Positions 52,666 to 60,964 are shown, counted from the stretch's first letter. The stretch: DNA of 64,000 bases from Sulfuriferula sp047300855 (GCF_047300855.1 NZ_CP170197.1:1798001-1862000), one strand, 5' to 3'. Notes: a model not told the origin generated them from the letters alone. Made by a program: numbers and translations.

Positions 52666-53712
52666 ATGCATAAAGGCATCATCCAGGCATTGGCCGCCGC
52701 CATTTTATTCGGCATCAGCACGCCCATGGCCAAAGCACTGACAGGCGCCACTTCTCCGCTGATTCTGGCCGGCCTGCTTTATCTGGGTAGCGGACTGGGG
52801 CTGGCGACATGGCGCGGGTTGCGCCGATTGTCTGGCAAACCGGCCGACGCCACTCCCCTGCTTCGGCAAGACTTCCCCTGGCTGGCTGGCGCAGTACTGG
52901 CAGGGGGCATCCTCGCGCCGGCCCTGTTGATGTGGGGATTGCAATTCACCCAGGGCTCGACCGCTTCCTTGCTGTTGAATCTGGAAGGCGTGCTCACAGC
53001 GTTGCTGGCCTGGTTTGTGTTCCACGAGAACTTCGACCGGCGCATTGCTCTCGGCATGCTGCTGATCGTGACGGCTGGCGCACTCCTGTCATGGCAGCAG
53101 GTGCCCATATTCGGCGTGGCGTGGGGGGTACTGGCAATCATCGGTGCTTGCCTGTTCTGGGCAATCGACAACAATCTGACGCGCAAGATTTCGGCCAGCG
53201 ATGCCTCCCAGATCGCCATGATCAAAGGACTGGCCGCCGGCATCACCAATCTGTCTCTGGGCATTGCTATCGGGGGGCAATTACCGACAGCTGGTGTCAT
53301 CGCCGCCGCGGGCGTACTGGGTTTATTTGGCTACGGCATCAGCCTGGTGTTGTTCGTATTGGCTTTGCGCAATCTGGGCAGCGCGCGCACCGCAGCTTAT
53401 TTTTCGATCGCACCGTTCGCTGGAGCAGCCTTGGCGCTGCCTTTGCTGGGCGAAACGCCGGGCGCGCTGTTCTGGCCTGCCACAGTGTTGATGGGTATCG
53501 GCGTGTGGCTACACTTTAGCGAGCGCCACGAGCATAGCCATACTCATGAACCGATGCAGCATGCGCATCGCCACACTCACGACGAACACCATCAGCATCC
53601 CCACGATTTTCCCTGGGACGGCCACGAAGCACATACCCACGAACATGTGCATGCACCCATTACGCATAGCCATCATCATTTTCCGGATATGCATCACCGT
53701 CACCGCCATTAA
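52666..53712 (+). CDS. EamA/DMT family transporter with histidine-rich tail
   Basis: A 348-residue polytopic transporter with about ten hydrophobic segments in two EamA halves (ILFGISTPMAKALTG; ALRNLGSARTAAYFSIAPF). The last 66 residues form a cytosolic or periplasmic tail with about 26 histidines in repeats such as HEHSHTHEP, HAHRHTHDEHHQHPHD and HSHHHF. Histidine tails in transporters usually bind Ni, Co, Zn or Cu. Plain EamA proteins export metabolites; the tail suggests a metal substrate or metal sensing here, which is inference. A methyltransferase gene follows within five bases. Confidence 0.9.
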   Translation: MHKGIIQALAAAILFGISTPMAKALTGATSPLILAGLLYLGSGLGLATWRGLRRLSGKPADATPLLRQDFPWLAGAVLAGGILAPALLMWGLQFTQGSTASLLLNLEGVLTALLAWFVFHENFDRRIALGMLLIVTAGALLSWQQVPIFGVAWGVLAIIGACLFWAIDNNLTRKISASDASQIAMIKGLAAGITNLSLGIAIGGQLPTAGVIAAAGVLGLFGYGISLVLFVLALRNLGSARTAAYFSIAPFAGAALALPLLGETPGALFWPATVLMGIGVWLHFSERHEHSHTHEPMQHAHRHTHDEHHQHPHDFPWDGHEAHTHEHVHAPITHSHHHFPDMHHRHRH

Positions 53713-53716
53713 GCAC

Positions 53717-54880
53717 ATGAGCAAACAGGGACCGCAAACGGCAATGAACGAAAACAGCGTGAATGACAATCCGGTGGTGAACTGGACAGAAGCCGATGCG
53801 CAGCAATCCGCCCGCTGGCGTTCGGAAAGCGGCACAGCGCCACCCAGGCGCGTGGTCGTCGCCGATGACCAGATGTCGGCGGATGTCGCCTACCGCCTGG
53901 CCAGCGAGGGCACCGCGCTGCTGTGGCGCGGGGATTTCCAGAATGCGCGCCAGCTGCAGCAGGCCATGGCGCGCCGCATCGACCGTAAACCGCGCAAGCC
54001 CGCTACGTCGCCAACCGAGGCATTCAATTTCCATCGCCAGTTCCAGTCCCATCGTGCCCGCACACTGGGTATGCTGTTGCTGCCGCTGGATGCTGATTAC
54101 AGCATTCCGTTGCGCCGCGCACCCGATGTGCGGCAAGCCTGCACCGAGGCGTATGGTGCGGGCGAGGTGCCCTCGGTGGTGTCGCTGCGCGAGTTGCTCG
54201 GCATGATCGGTGCCCATGAGTGGCGCAAAAAAGGCGTTGAAATCCCCGCGCTCGGCGGCCGCATTCACCCCCACTACGCTGTGTTTTCCCCGGTGCGGGG
54301 CGAGTACATCGAGCTGGTAGCCAAGGCCGCCTTGCCGTCACTGGAACTGGCTTTCGACATTGGCACGGGAACAGGTGTGCTGGCTGCGCTGCTGGCGCGC
54401 AGAGGCGTCAAACACATCGTCGCCACGGATCAGGACCCGCGCGCATTGGCCTGCGCGCGTGAGAATATCGACCGGCTCGGACTGAAGGGACAGGTGGACA
54501 TTGTTCAGGCAAATCTTTTTCCGGAAGGACGCGCGCCGCTCATCCTCTGCAACCCGCCATGGCTGCCCGCACGCGCAAACTCGCCGATCGAACATGCGAT
54601 TTACGACCCGGACAGCCGCATGCTGCGGGGTTTTCTGGATGGCTTGGCCGCGCATCTGGAGCCGGAAGGCGAAGGCTGGTTGATATTGTCGGACCTGGCC
54701 GAACATCTGGGATTACGCTCGCGGGTAGCCTTGCTGGCGATGATCGATGCGGCCGGCTTGAAGGTCTTGGGGCGCACGAATGTGAAACCGACCCATCCCC
54801 GCAGCGCCGACGAAACCGACCCGCTGCATGCGGCGCGCGCGGCTGAGCTGACGTCACTGTGGCGCCTCGCAGTTCGTTGA
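53717..54880 (+). CDS. Class I SAM-dependent methyltransferase (HemK/RlmG-like)
   Basis: About 387 residues. The C-terminal part is a Rossmann methyltransferase with AFDIGTGTGVLAALLARRG (SAM loop), ATDQDPRALACARENI and LILCNPPWLPA, the NPPW/Y motif that marks N-methyltransferases acting on planar amide or amino groups in proteins or nucleic acids. The N-terminal 200 residues are an unassigned domain. The start may be ATG 53717 or ATG 53744 (after CAGGGA); an open frame reaching back to 53546 overlaps the transporter tail and is not used. The substrate is unknown. Confidence 0.88.
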   Translation: MSKQGPQTAMNENSVNDNPVVNWTEADAQQSARWRSESGTAPPRRVVVADDQMSADVAYRLASEGTALLWRGDFQNARQLQQAMARRIDRKPRKPATSPTEAFNFHRQFQSHRARTLGMLLLPLDADYSIPLRRAPDVRQACTEAYGAGEVPSVVSLRELLGMIGAHEWRKKGVEIPALGGRIHPHYAVFSPVRGEYIELVAKAALPSLELAFDIGTGTGVLAALLARRGVKHIVATDQDPRALACARENIDRLGLKGQVDIVQANLFPEGRAPLILCNPPWLPARANSPIEHAIYDPDSRMLRGFLDGLAAHLEPEGEGWLILSDLAEHLGLRSRVALLAMIDAAGLKVLGRTNVKPTHPRSADETDPLHAARAAELTSLWRLAVR

Positions 54881-54908
54881 ACGCCGGGATTCACAAAACT
54901 GAAGGCTC

Positions 54909-55031
54909 GCCACAGGGGACTCAGAAAAGCACAGAGATGAAGCAAGTTCCAGTTGATTTTTGAATGTTAAACAACGAATTGCCCATCCCTGCGACCTTCA
55001 TTACCTCTGTGTTCTCTGTGCCCTCTGTGGC
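54909..55031. repeat. Inverted repeat of the CACAGAGG family upstream of metK
   Basis: Left arm GCCACAGGGGACTCAG... (54909-54938) and right arm ACCTCTGTGTTCTCTGTG... ending CTCTGTGGC (55003-55031) are partial reverse complements (about 22 of 29). The spacing is larger than at the other two paired copies. It occupies most of the 195-base gap before metK; AAAGGAA for metK lies after it. Confidence 0.65.
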
Positions 55032-55075
55032 AAAAGACTTTTTTCACGATTAATACGCAACCAAAGGAAATCAAC

Positions 55076-56254
55076 ATGAACAACCGGCGCCATCTGTTTA
55101 CCTCCGAATCCGTTGCTGAAGGCCATCCAGACAAGATCGCCGATCAGATTTCGGACGCCATACTGGATGCCTTCCTGGCCGAAGAACCCGAGGCCAAAGT
55201 GGCCTGTGAAACCTTCGTGGCCGATAACCTGCTGGTGATTGCCGGCGAATTCAAAACCGTCCGCAAGGAACTGTTCAGCGAGATTCAAAATCGCGCCGAA
55301 GAAATCGCCCGCCAGGTGCTGCGCGACATCGGCTATCGCGATGCTGAAACCGGCATCGATCCCAATACCTGCGAAGTGCAGGTGCGCTTCAATCACCAGT
55401 CGATCCAGATTCATAAAGGCATCACGCTGGCGGGTGGCGACATCGGCGCGGGCGACCAGGGACTGATGTTCGGTTATGCCTGCGACGAAACCCCCGACCT
55501 GATGCCCTACCCGATCTGGCTCGCCCATCGTCTGGTGAAGCAGCAAGCCGAACTACGCAAATCCGGAGCCCTGCCCTGGTTGCGTCCCGATGCAAAAAGC
55601 CAGGTGACCGTCGCCTATGAAGGCCAGCGCGTGACGGGTATCGAGAACGTCGTCATTTCCACGCAGATCGAGCGCGATCTCGACCCTGCCTGGGTCACGC
55701 AGGAAATTACGCGCGAAATCATCGATCCGCTGGTGCCGATGGAACTGCGCTCACCAAGTTTCAAGCTGTGGGTCAATCCCGCCGGCCCGTTCGAAATAGG
55801 CGGCCCCAATGGCGACACCGGCCTCACTGGCCGCAAAATCATTGTCGATACCTATGGCGGTTCCTGCCCTCACGGCGGTGGCGCATTTTCAGGCAAAGAC
55901 CCGACCAAGGTCGATCGCTCGGCAGCATACATGGCCCGTTACATCGCCAAAAACCTCGTCGCGGCAGGCTACGCCAGGCGCTGTCTGGTACAGTTGGCGT
56001 ATGCCATCGGCGTAGCTGAGCCGGTCTCCCTGCTGATTGAAACCTATGGCACCGGCGCCGTGCCCGATGAAAAGCTGGAACGCATGGTGCGCAACAGTTT
56101 TGAGCTCACCCCGCGCGGCATCATCGACAGCCTCGATTTACGCCGGCCCATCTACCGGCAGACTGCGGCCTATGGGCATTTCGGAAGGCCCGAGCCGGAG
56201 TTCACCTGGGAACGCACTGATCAGGCGGAGAAATTGGCTTTGTTTGATGTGTGA
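55076..56254 (+). CDS. metK: S-adenosylmethionine synthetase
   Basis: Makes SAM from methionine and ATP. The 392-residue protein has FTSESVAEGHPDKIADQISD, GAGDQGLMFGYACDE (methionine/ATP site), and GGGAFSGKDPTKVDRSAAY (phosphate loop). AAAGGAA lies eight bases before ATG. The stop TGA overlaps the first base of a relic of higB. A SAM riboswitch was not evident upstream; an inverted repeat is there instead. Confidence 0.98.
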   Translation: MNNRRHLFTSESVAEGHPDKIADQISDAILDAFLAEEPEAKVACETFVADNLLVIAGEFKTVRKELFSEIQNRAEEIARQVLRDIGYRDAETGIDPNTCEVQVRFNHQSIQIHKGITLAGGDIGAGDQGLMFGYACDETPDLMPYPIWLAHRLVKQQAELRKSGALPWLRPDAKSQVTVAYEGQRVTGIENVVISTQIERDLDPAWVTQEITREIIDPLVPMELRSPSFKLWVNPAGPFEIGGPNGDTGLTGRKIIVDTYGGSCPHGGGAFSGKDPTKVDRSAAYMARYIAKNLVAAGYARRCLVQLAYAIGVAEPVSLLIETYGTGAVPDEKLERMVRNSFELTPRGIIDSLDLRRPIYRQTAAYGHFGRPEPEFTWERTDQAEKLALFDV

Positions 56255-56294
56255 TGACAAGGCGTTTGATGTTGAAATCGTTGATTACCACTGA
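56253..56294 (+). pseudogene. higB toxin relic (last 14 codons)
   Basis: Between metK and higA a short frame ends DDKAFDVEIVDYH and a stop (56292-56294). This matches the C-terminal end of RelE-type HigB toxins, which close in DVEIVDYH. Upstream in frame it runs into metK with no HigB-like sequence, so only the tail remains. It lies 12 bases before the higA ATG, the right spacing for an old higB-higA operon. Replacement of the body by an upstream rearrangement is inferred. Confidence 0.65.
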
Positions 56295-56306
56295 ACGGAG
56301 GCCAAT

Positions 56307-56615
56307 ATGACTGTTATCAATGGAATGCGCCCGATTCACCCCGGTGAAATCCTGCGCGAAGAATTCATGATCCCGTTGGGACTGTCTGCCAACGCGCTCG
56401 CCATCGCCTTGCGCGTACCCGCCCCGCGCATCAACGACATCGCGCGCGAGCGCCGCACTGTCACCGCCGACACCGCCCTGCGCCTGGCACGCTATTTCGG
56501 CACCAGCGCAGAATTCTGGCTGGGCTTGCAATCGGACTACGACATGAAAATTGCAATGGCAGAAAGCGGCGCGCGCATCGAGAAAGACGTGGCGCCCATG
56601 GAACAGGCGGCCTGA
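56307..56615 (+). CDS. higA: HigA family antitoxin (orphan)
   Basis: A 102-residue HTH-XRE protein typical of HigA antitoxins: MRPIHPGEILREEFMIPLGL, a helix-turn-helix in SANALAIALRVPAPRINDI and ARERRTVTADTALRLARYFG, then SAEFWLGLQSDYDM. GGAGG lies upstream of ATG. No toxin frame is intact next to it: only the relic at 56253-56294 is upstream, and nothing downstream. It may persist as a transcription regulator or protect against related toxins elsewhere. Confidence 0.93.
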   Translation: MTVINGMRPIHPGEILREEFMIPLGLSANALAIALRVPAPRINDIARERRTVTADTALRLARYFGTSAEFWLGLQSDYDMKIAMAESGARIEKDVAPMEQAA

Positions 56616-56912
56616 CTGTCCCGCCACCGTATGAACTTTGCTGATTGCCTCTCCTACTGTGCTCTGCCACGAGTGGAGAGCAATCCGAACCTGATGTAGA
56701 AAAACAGTTCAAGCCACAGAGTACACAGAGGCCACAGAGAAAACCCGCATCAGGACTTCTATTTCGCGACACAGACGATACTTGCGACGCACTTCCCCCT
56801 TCTGCATCGCCTTGATTTGTCGGTAAAGCCGGGGGTAGCCGCCGTGCAACCCTCGGCCGGCCCAGGCTGGCGAAATGCTACATCGCTAAATTCGGCCCCG
56901 AATTCTTGCTCA
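56616..56912. other. Intergenic region with half repeat and possible decayed reading frame
   Basis: A 297-base gap between higA and the convergent unknown membrane gene. It contains one arm of the CACAGAGG repeat family (56713-56741) without its partner. On the minus strand 56742-56890 a short open frame reads like a fragment (GLHGGYPRLYRQIKAMQKGE and an Arg/Lys-rich continuation) running into the repeat; it has no start signal and I cannot assign it. It may be the remains of a gene cut by the repeat. Confidence 0.35.
56713..56741 (+). repeat. Single arm of the CACAGAGG repeat family
   Basis: GCCACAGAGTACACAGAGG followed by CCACAGAGA resembles the left arms at 21931 and 54909. No complementary right arm is found in the following 170 bases, so this copy looks broken or solo. 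Confidence 0.6.
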
Positions 56913-57326
56913 CTACGAAAACCAGCGCAGAAACGCCGCCGCCGTCAAGGCGATGACGCCCAGCCCGGTTAGCACCTGCCATATCCGCCGACAGGTCGTG
57001 TCAGGCCAGCGTGCCGCGCGCGACAAGTAAAGCGCGGCCAGAAAAAAACCGATGACGGCGCTGGTAATTTTGATCGCCAGTGCGGCGGTGGCAATCCCGC
57101 TGATATCCGGGAAGCGCCCGTAATAGTAATAGCTGATGGCGCCCAAACTCACACCGCTGATGATCTGGGCTGCCCACGCCAGCGCCACCAGCCACGCCAG
57201 AGAGCGTTCCAGCACGGGTTGCCGTGGCGTCAGCCAAAGAGCCGTAGCCGCGCCACCCACCACTGCAACCGCGCCAAAATTGTGGATGACCTGGGTCAGG
57301 GCATAGGCGAGGTTCTGGAGATCCAC
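56913..57326 (-). CDS. Unknown four-helix membrane protein
   Basis: A 137-residue integral membrane protein with about four hydrophobic helices. A His lies in the first helix (LTQVIHNFGAVAVVGGAATALWL), and charged or Tyr-rich loops (AISYYYYGRFPDISG) connect the others. It resembles small b-cytochrome or CopD-type membrane proteins, but ligand pairs are not clear and I do not assign a family. It lies three bases after the periplasmic gene, and the two are probably one operon. Confidence 0.7.
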   Translation of the reverse strand: MDLQNLAYALTQVIHNFGAVAVVGGAATALWLTPRQPVLERSLAWLVALAWAAQIISGVSLGAISYYYYGRFPDISGIATAALAIKITSAVIGFFLAALYLSRAARWPDTTCRRIWQVLTGLGVIALTAAAFLRWFS

Positions 57327-57329
57327 ACT

Positions 57330-57680
57330 CTACTCCACGGTAACCTTGACGCATTGCTCCACCCCGATGGGCACGTGAGCCTTGTTCACCACCTTGACGC
57401 AGATGTTGCGGGGTCCGGGTGAGAGCGTTTCAAGTGTGTAGCTACCCTTCAGCTGGCGCAATATCCCGACTTCCTTGTTATCCACATAGACATGGACATG
57501 GTCACCGCGCGGTCCGGGAACGGCCTCGTAAACCAGCTTGGTCTGGGCCATGGCGTCCAGCTTGGCGCCAGGACGCGGGGAGGTGATCTTGACGTACGCT
57601 TTTTCCGAGGCTGCCGGTGCGGCAAGCGGAACGAACAACAGGGCAGCGAAGATGCCAGGCAATACCGATGAAATACGCAT
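57330..57680 (-). CDS. Exported small Ig-like protein of unknown role
   Basis: A 116-residue protein with a signal peptide ending near APAA-SEKAYVK. The mature part is likely a single beta-sandwich: VKITSPRPGAKLD, GPRGDHVHVYVDNKEVG, and two cysteines (NICVKVV, EQCVKV) that could form a disulfide. DHVHVYVD places two His on one strand, a possible metal site; this is only a guess. The downstream membrane protein (3-base gap) may be its partner. Confidence 0.72.
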   Translation of the reverse strand: MRISSVLPGIFAALLFVPLAAPAASEKAYVKITSPRPGAKLDAMAQTKLVYEAVPGPRGDHVHVYVDNKEVGILRQLKGSYTLETLSPGPRNICVKVVNKAHVPIGVEQCVKVTVE

Positions 57681-57866
57681 GATCCAGACTCCTTATATAA
57701 ACTCGACAACCAGCTTGGTTTTCTTTATACACCGTGGCTGCCAAGAAACCAATTCGCGGCCTGCCAAAGACATAGTACTGGGCAAGCGGCAGGATTGATA
57801 GGCGGGTTTAAGCAAATCTGCCTCAGACTAAGTAGTTGATAATGCTGGAAGCAATTGCATGCCTGC
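57681..57866. other. Intergenic stretch, no feature seen
   Basis: A 186-base gap between the Shedu gene and the exported protein gene. Its composition becomes AT-richer toward the Shedu gene. No repeat, tRNA or attachment site was found. Confidence 0.4.
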
Positions 57867-59075
57867 TTATGCCCCACTTGATTCAACTATGAAACGGGCT
57901 CGTTGATATAGCTCATCGAAAGTAATTATCTCAGGCGCAGAAATGTTCCGACGAAATAATTCGAATGAGGAGTATTTCTCTTCATTGATTCCATGTTCGC
58001 CTTGGAATTCTGATAGTGAGCCAATAACGAGAAACGATTTTGGTTGATAAAGAAAAAGCTGCTCGCCAGTTGGGGCACCAGTTCCATCTTTGATTGCGGT
58101 TCTTGAACGAATGTTTGAGATTGATACCTGCACGGATCTTTGCACTTGGGCTATTCCGCCGGACAGTTCATCCGATATTTGCCAGCTTTCTTTGCGGTAT
58201 GGGGTTACTACCTGCTTCAGCAGGTTAGTTTTATGCGTTTTGATTTCTCCAAATGAAAGTGCGCTTATAAATCCATGCGTTTTTAACAGTGCATCCACTC
58301 GCTTGCCGGCGCCAGAAAAATCGTGACCTTTTACTATCTGCTCGAACTTTTCACCATCCAGGGAAGAGTTGAAATAGTAGTTGAGGCCGTAGCCGAATAT
58401 CCATGTATTCTTTTCGAAGAAATCCTGCCAAACATCTTCATTCTTTTTGTTAGTACCAAGTGTTAGCTTGTAGTTCTCAAAGAATGATGGGTCATTCAGA
58501 AGTTGCTCGAACTCGCCAAGCTGTTTTCTTCTGTGACCCAGTGTTGCAACATCTTTGGCCGTGATGTCATGCTTGGTAATTTCTTCCAATAATTCTGGTT
58601 GTTGGCTCAATAAGTGAAGCGCTTGCTCCTTTGTAAGAACAATGCTTTCGACAAACTTATCGTCAAGTTTCGCGCTTTGCTCATCCGCAATTGGCAGAAG
58701 TTCAATATTTCTTAGGAAATTAAAAAGGACAGAGATTTCATTGCCAACAAATGTGAAGTAAGTGCCGTGAGGGGCCCCACTTTCAACTGTATATTTCTGA
58801 ATTTGAAGGGTTGATACACCGCGCGTGTCCTCATAGAACTTGGCCTTGATCTCTTGCCTTTCGCCACCTGTTATTCTTAAAGAGACTTGCTTTCCATCTT
58901 TGAAAAACTGATGCGATTCAGCGCAGTCAATTACTTTAGATACGATTCGAAATGGATGCTCGAATTCTTCAACTTCACCATTGTCGTTCTTCCTATATTG
59001 CTTCTGGCTCACTGACTTACTGAGATACACGCGGTCAGTTCGCTTGTTTTTGAAGTATTCATAGTCGTCCGTCAT
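57867..59075 (-). CDS. sduA: Shedu antiphage defence protein (DUF4263, SduA-like)
   Basis: A 402-residue single-gene antiphage effector of the Shedu type. The C-terminal DUF4263 nuclease domain (about 210-400) begins VWQDFFEKNTWIFGYGLNYY and carries the PD-(D/E)xK-like core in GKRVDALLKTHGF and FGEIKTHKTNLLK (Asp, then E-x-K). The N-terminal part is a separate, probably sensing domain with no clear match. The gene is visibly AT-richer than its neighbours, points away from efp across a bidirectional terminator, and has no partner gene, as expected for Shedu. Horizontal gain is likely. Activity has not been tested for this protein. Confidence 0.85.
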   Translation of the reverse strand: MTDDYEYFKNKRTDRVYLSKSVSQKQYRKNDNGEVEEFEHPFRIVSKVIDCAESHQFFKDGKQVSLRITGGERQEIKAKFYEDTRGVSTLQIQKYTVESGAPHGTYFTFVGNEISVLFNFLRNIELLPIADEQSAKLDDKFVESIVLTKEQALHLLSQQPELLEEITKHDITAKDVATLGHRRKQLGEFEQLLNDPSFFENYKLTLGTNKKNEDVWQDFFEKNTWIFGYGLNYYFNSSLDGEKFEQIVKGHDFSGAGKRVDALLKTHGFISALSFGEIKTHKTNLLKQVVTPYRKESWQISDELSGGIAQVQRSVQVSISNIRSRTAIKDGTGAPTGEQLFLYQPKSFLVIGSLSEFQGEHGINEEKYSSFELFRRNISAPEIITFDELYQRARFIVESSGA

Positions 59076-59160
59076 TTCCTAGCGATCTCCAAAGCATCAG
59101 GGTCTAGTCATGCAACACTATATTTTCACTTACGCTTCGGCTAAATTTTCAATTTTAAGT

Positions 59161-59194
59161 AATAAAAAAGGCAGCCCAAGCTGCCTTTTTTATT
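59161..59194. terminator. Bidirectional Rho-independent terminator between efp and Shedu
   Basis: AATAAAAAAGGCAGC, CCAA loop, GCTGCCTTTTTTATT: a perfect 15-pair palindrome with A and T runs on both sides, so it can stop transcription on either strand. For efp (minus strand) it starts 17 bases after the stop; for the Shedu side it isolates that gene's promoter. Confidence 0.93.
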
Positions 59195-59211
59195 GATCAC
59201 GCCTACAAAAC

Positions 59212-59772
59212 TCAAGCAGCGATACGACGCTTAAACTCTCCAGTCCGCGTATCAATCTCGATCTTGTCGCCGATCTCCACAAACGCCGCCACCGGCAACT
59301 CAAACCCGGTAGTAATCTTGGCAGGCTTCAACACCTTGCCCGAGGTATCGCCGCGCACCGCAGGCTCGGTGTAGGTCACTTCGCGCACCACGGTGGTGGG
59401 CATGTCGACGGAAATGGCTTTGCCGTTGTAGAAAATCACTTCCAGATTCATGCCGTCTTCGAGGTAGTTGAGCGCGTCGCCCATGTTTTCCACTTCGACT
59501 TCATACTGGTTGAATTCGGTGTCCATGAACACATACAACGGGTCGGCGAAATAGGAATAAGTGCATTCCTTGCGGTCGAGCACGACTTGTTCGAATTTTT
59601 CGTCGGCTTTATACACGGTCTCGGAGGCGGAACCCGTAAGCAGATTCTTCATCTTCATTTTGACGACAGACGAGTTGCGGCCGGATTTGCTGAACTCGGC
59701 CTTGAGCACGACCATGGGGTCGGTACCGACCATAATCACGTTGCCTGCGCGGACTTCCTGTGCTGTTTTCAT
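59212..59772 (-). CDS. efp: Translation elongation factor P
   Basis: A 186-residue factor relieving ribosome stalling at proline runs. The N-terminal loop EFSKSGRNSSV has Arg32 at the tip, the residue rhamnosylated by EarP; lysine-type EF-P would have Lys there. Three beta domains follow, ending in the KVLKPAKITTGFELPVAAFV signature region. The earP gene is next upstream (46-base gap), consistent with this modification. Confidence 0.98.
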   Translation of the reverse strand: MKTAQEVRAGNVIMVGTDPMVVLKAEFSKSGRNSSVVKMKMKNLLTGSASETVYKADEKFEQVVLDRKECTYSYFADPLYVFMDTEFNQYEVEVENMGDALNYLEDGMNLEVIFYNGKAISVDMPTTVVREVTYTEPAVRGDTSGKVLKPAKITTGFELPVAAFVEIGDKIEIDTRTGEFKRRIAA

Positions 59773-59818
59773 GCTGTATCCTGCTGAATAAATTGGGGGT
59801 GAGCGCTAATCTAGCCGA

Positions 59819-60964
59819 TCATTTTAACTTACTTTGACAAAGCTGCACCAGATGTGCGGTTAAATCCCCGTTTTTCAACAGGCCTTCAACCCAGTTGCGC
59901 GCGCGGGTATCGAACTCGGCCTGATGGCGCCGGTAATCCACCCAGGCCTGCCCCGCTCCCTTGCCTGCATTCCAGGCATGCCAAAAATCCTGCAAGGCCG
60001 TGGCGGCCTGGGGAGACAAGCCTGCGCCATAGCGTGCCAAAAAGGCATCCAGTTTTGTCCGGTGCGCATCGTCCTGTTGCGGATAGATGTGCCAGACCAA
60101 TGGCCGTGCCGCCCATAGCCCGCGCACCAGCGAATCTTCGCCGCGCACGAAATTGAGATCGCACGCCCACAGCAATTCGTCGTAGCGGGCTTGCGGCAAA
60201 AACGGCAGCACGTGCAGGATCAGCTTGCCGCGCTGGCGCTGATCGCCGGGAATCAGCCCGGTGGCGCCGAAGAATGCGGCAACCTGCGGCAGCAATTTGC
60301 TTTCAGGCAGCAGGCACAGCACCGGCTGTTCGCCTTCTGCCCAGGCCTCGAGCAATTCCGCCACGGCCGGATTTTCATAGCCGAACAGCGATACCCGTAG
60401 CGCATCAGGCGCGGGTTTCACGCCCAGCGACGCCCACAAATCGGCCTGCGCCGCCGGGTTGCGCTGAAAGCTCGTGCGCCGCTCGGTGAGCCCGGCTTCG
60501 TGCAACAGGCCGCCGGTATGGGCGGTAAACCCCGGGAAATAGAAATGCTGGGTGAGCGGCAATCTGGGATGCGGCGATGGCAACCCATGACAGCCCTCCA
60601 CCCAATCTTCGGCGCTGAGATATTCCAGGTTGACCCAGACCGGTTTGGGCTGCGTCGCGGCCATTGCCGCCAGGTAGTTTTGCGGCAGTTTGCAGCCGAA
60701 GGCTTCGATGACGACAGCGGCGGGTGTGGCATCGGGGAATGGCTTATCCCAGCGCCGCACGCTCACGCCGTCCACGCTTTGTTCGGACAGATTCGGGTCA
60801 ATCGCGGGGCACAGATGTTGAAAACTGGCGAGGTCGTCCACCCACAGGCGCACATTCAGGCCATGCTCGGCAACCAGTTGCCGAGCCAGGCGCCAGGCCA
60901 CGCCGATGTCGCCGTAGTTGTCCACCACGGTGCAAAAAATATCCCAGTTGCGGCCTGTCTCCAT
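59819..60964 (-). CDS. earP: EF-P arginine rhamnosyltransferase EarP
   Basis: Transfers rhamnose from dTDP-rhamnose to Arg32 of EF-P. The 381-residue GT-B protein starts METGRNWDIFCTVVDNYGDIG, with the catalytic Asp region in VVDNYGDIGVAWRLARQL. The C-terminal segment FVRGEDSLVRGLWAARPLVWHIY is the family's sugar-nucleotide site. An upstream extension to 61027 is open but not needed. earP plus Arg32-EF-P is known in Neisseria, Pseudomonas and Shewanella. Confidence 0.95.
   Translation of the reverse strand: METGRNWDIFCTVVDNYGDIGVAWRLARQLVAEHGLNVRLWVDDLASFQHLCPAIDPNLSEQSVDGVSVRRWDKPFPDATPAAVVIEAFGCKLPQNYLAAMAATQPKPVWVNLEYLSAEDWVEGCHGLPSPHPRLPLTQHFYFPGFTAHTGGLLHEAGLTERRTSFQRNPAAQADLWASLGVKPAPDALRVSLFGYENPAVAELLEAWAEGEQPVLCLLPESKLLPQVAAFFGATGLIPGDQRQRGKLILHVLPFLPQARYDELLWACDLNFVRGEDSLVRGLWAARPLVWHIYPQQDDAHRTKLDAFLARYGAGLSPQAATALQDFWHAWNAGKGAGQAWVDYRRHQAEFDTRARNWVEGLLKNGDLTAHLVQLCQSKLK

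Noticed and set aside
53546..53716. Upstream extension of the methyltransferase frame
   Set aside because: It overlaps the histidine-rich tail of the transporter and gives low-complexity Ile/Thr-rich sequence typical of a shifted reading of His repeats.
54881..55075. SAM riboswitch before metK
   Set aside because: The region is filled by an inverted repeat of the CACAGAGG family and has no SAM-I, SAM-II or SAM-V core that I can see.
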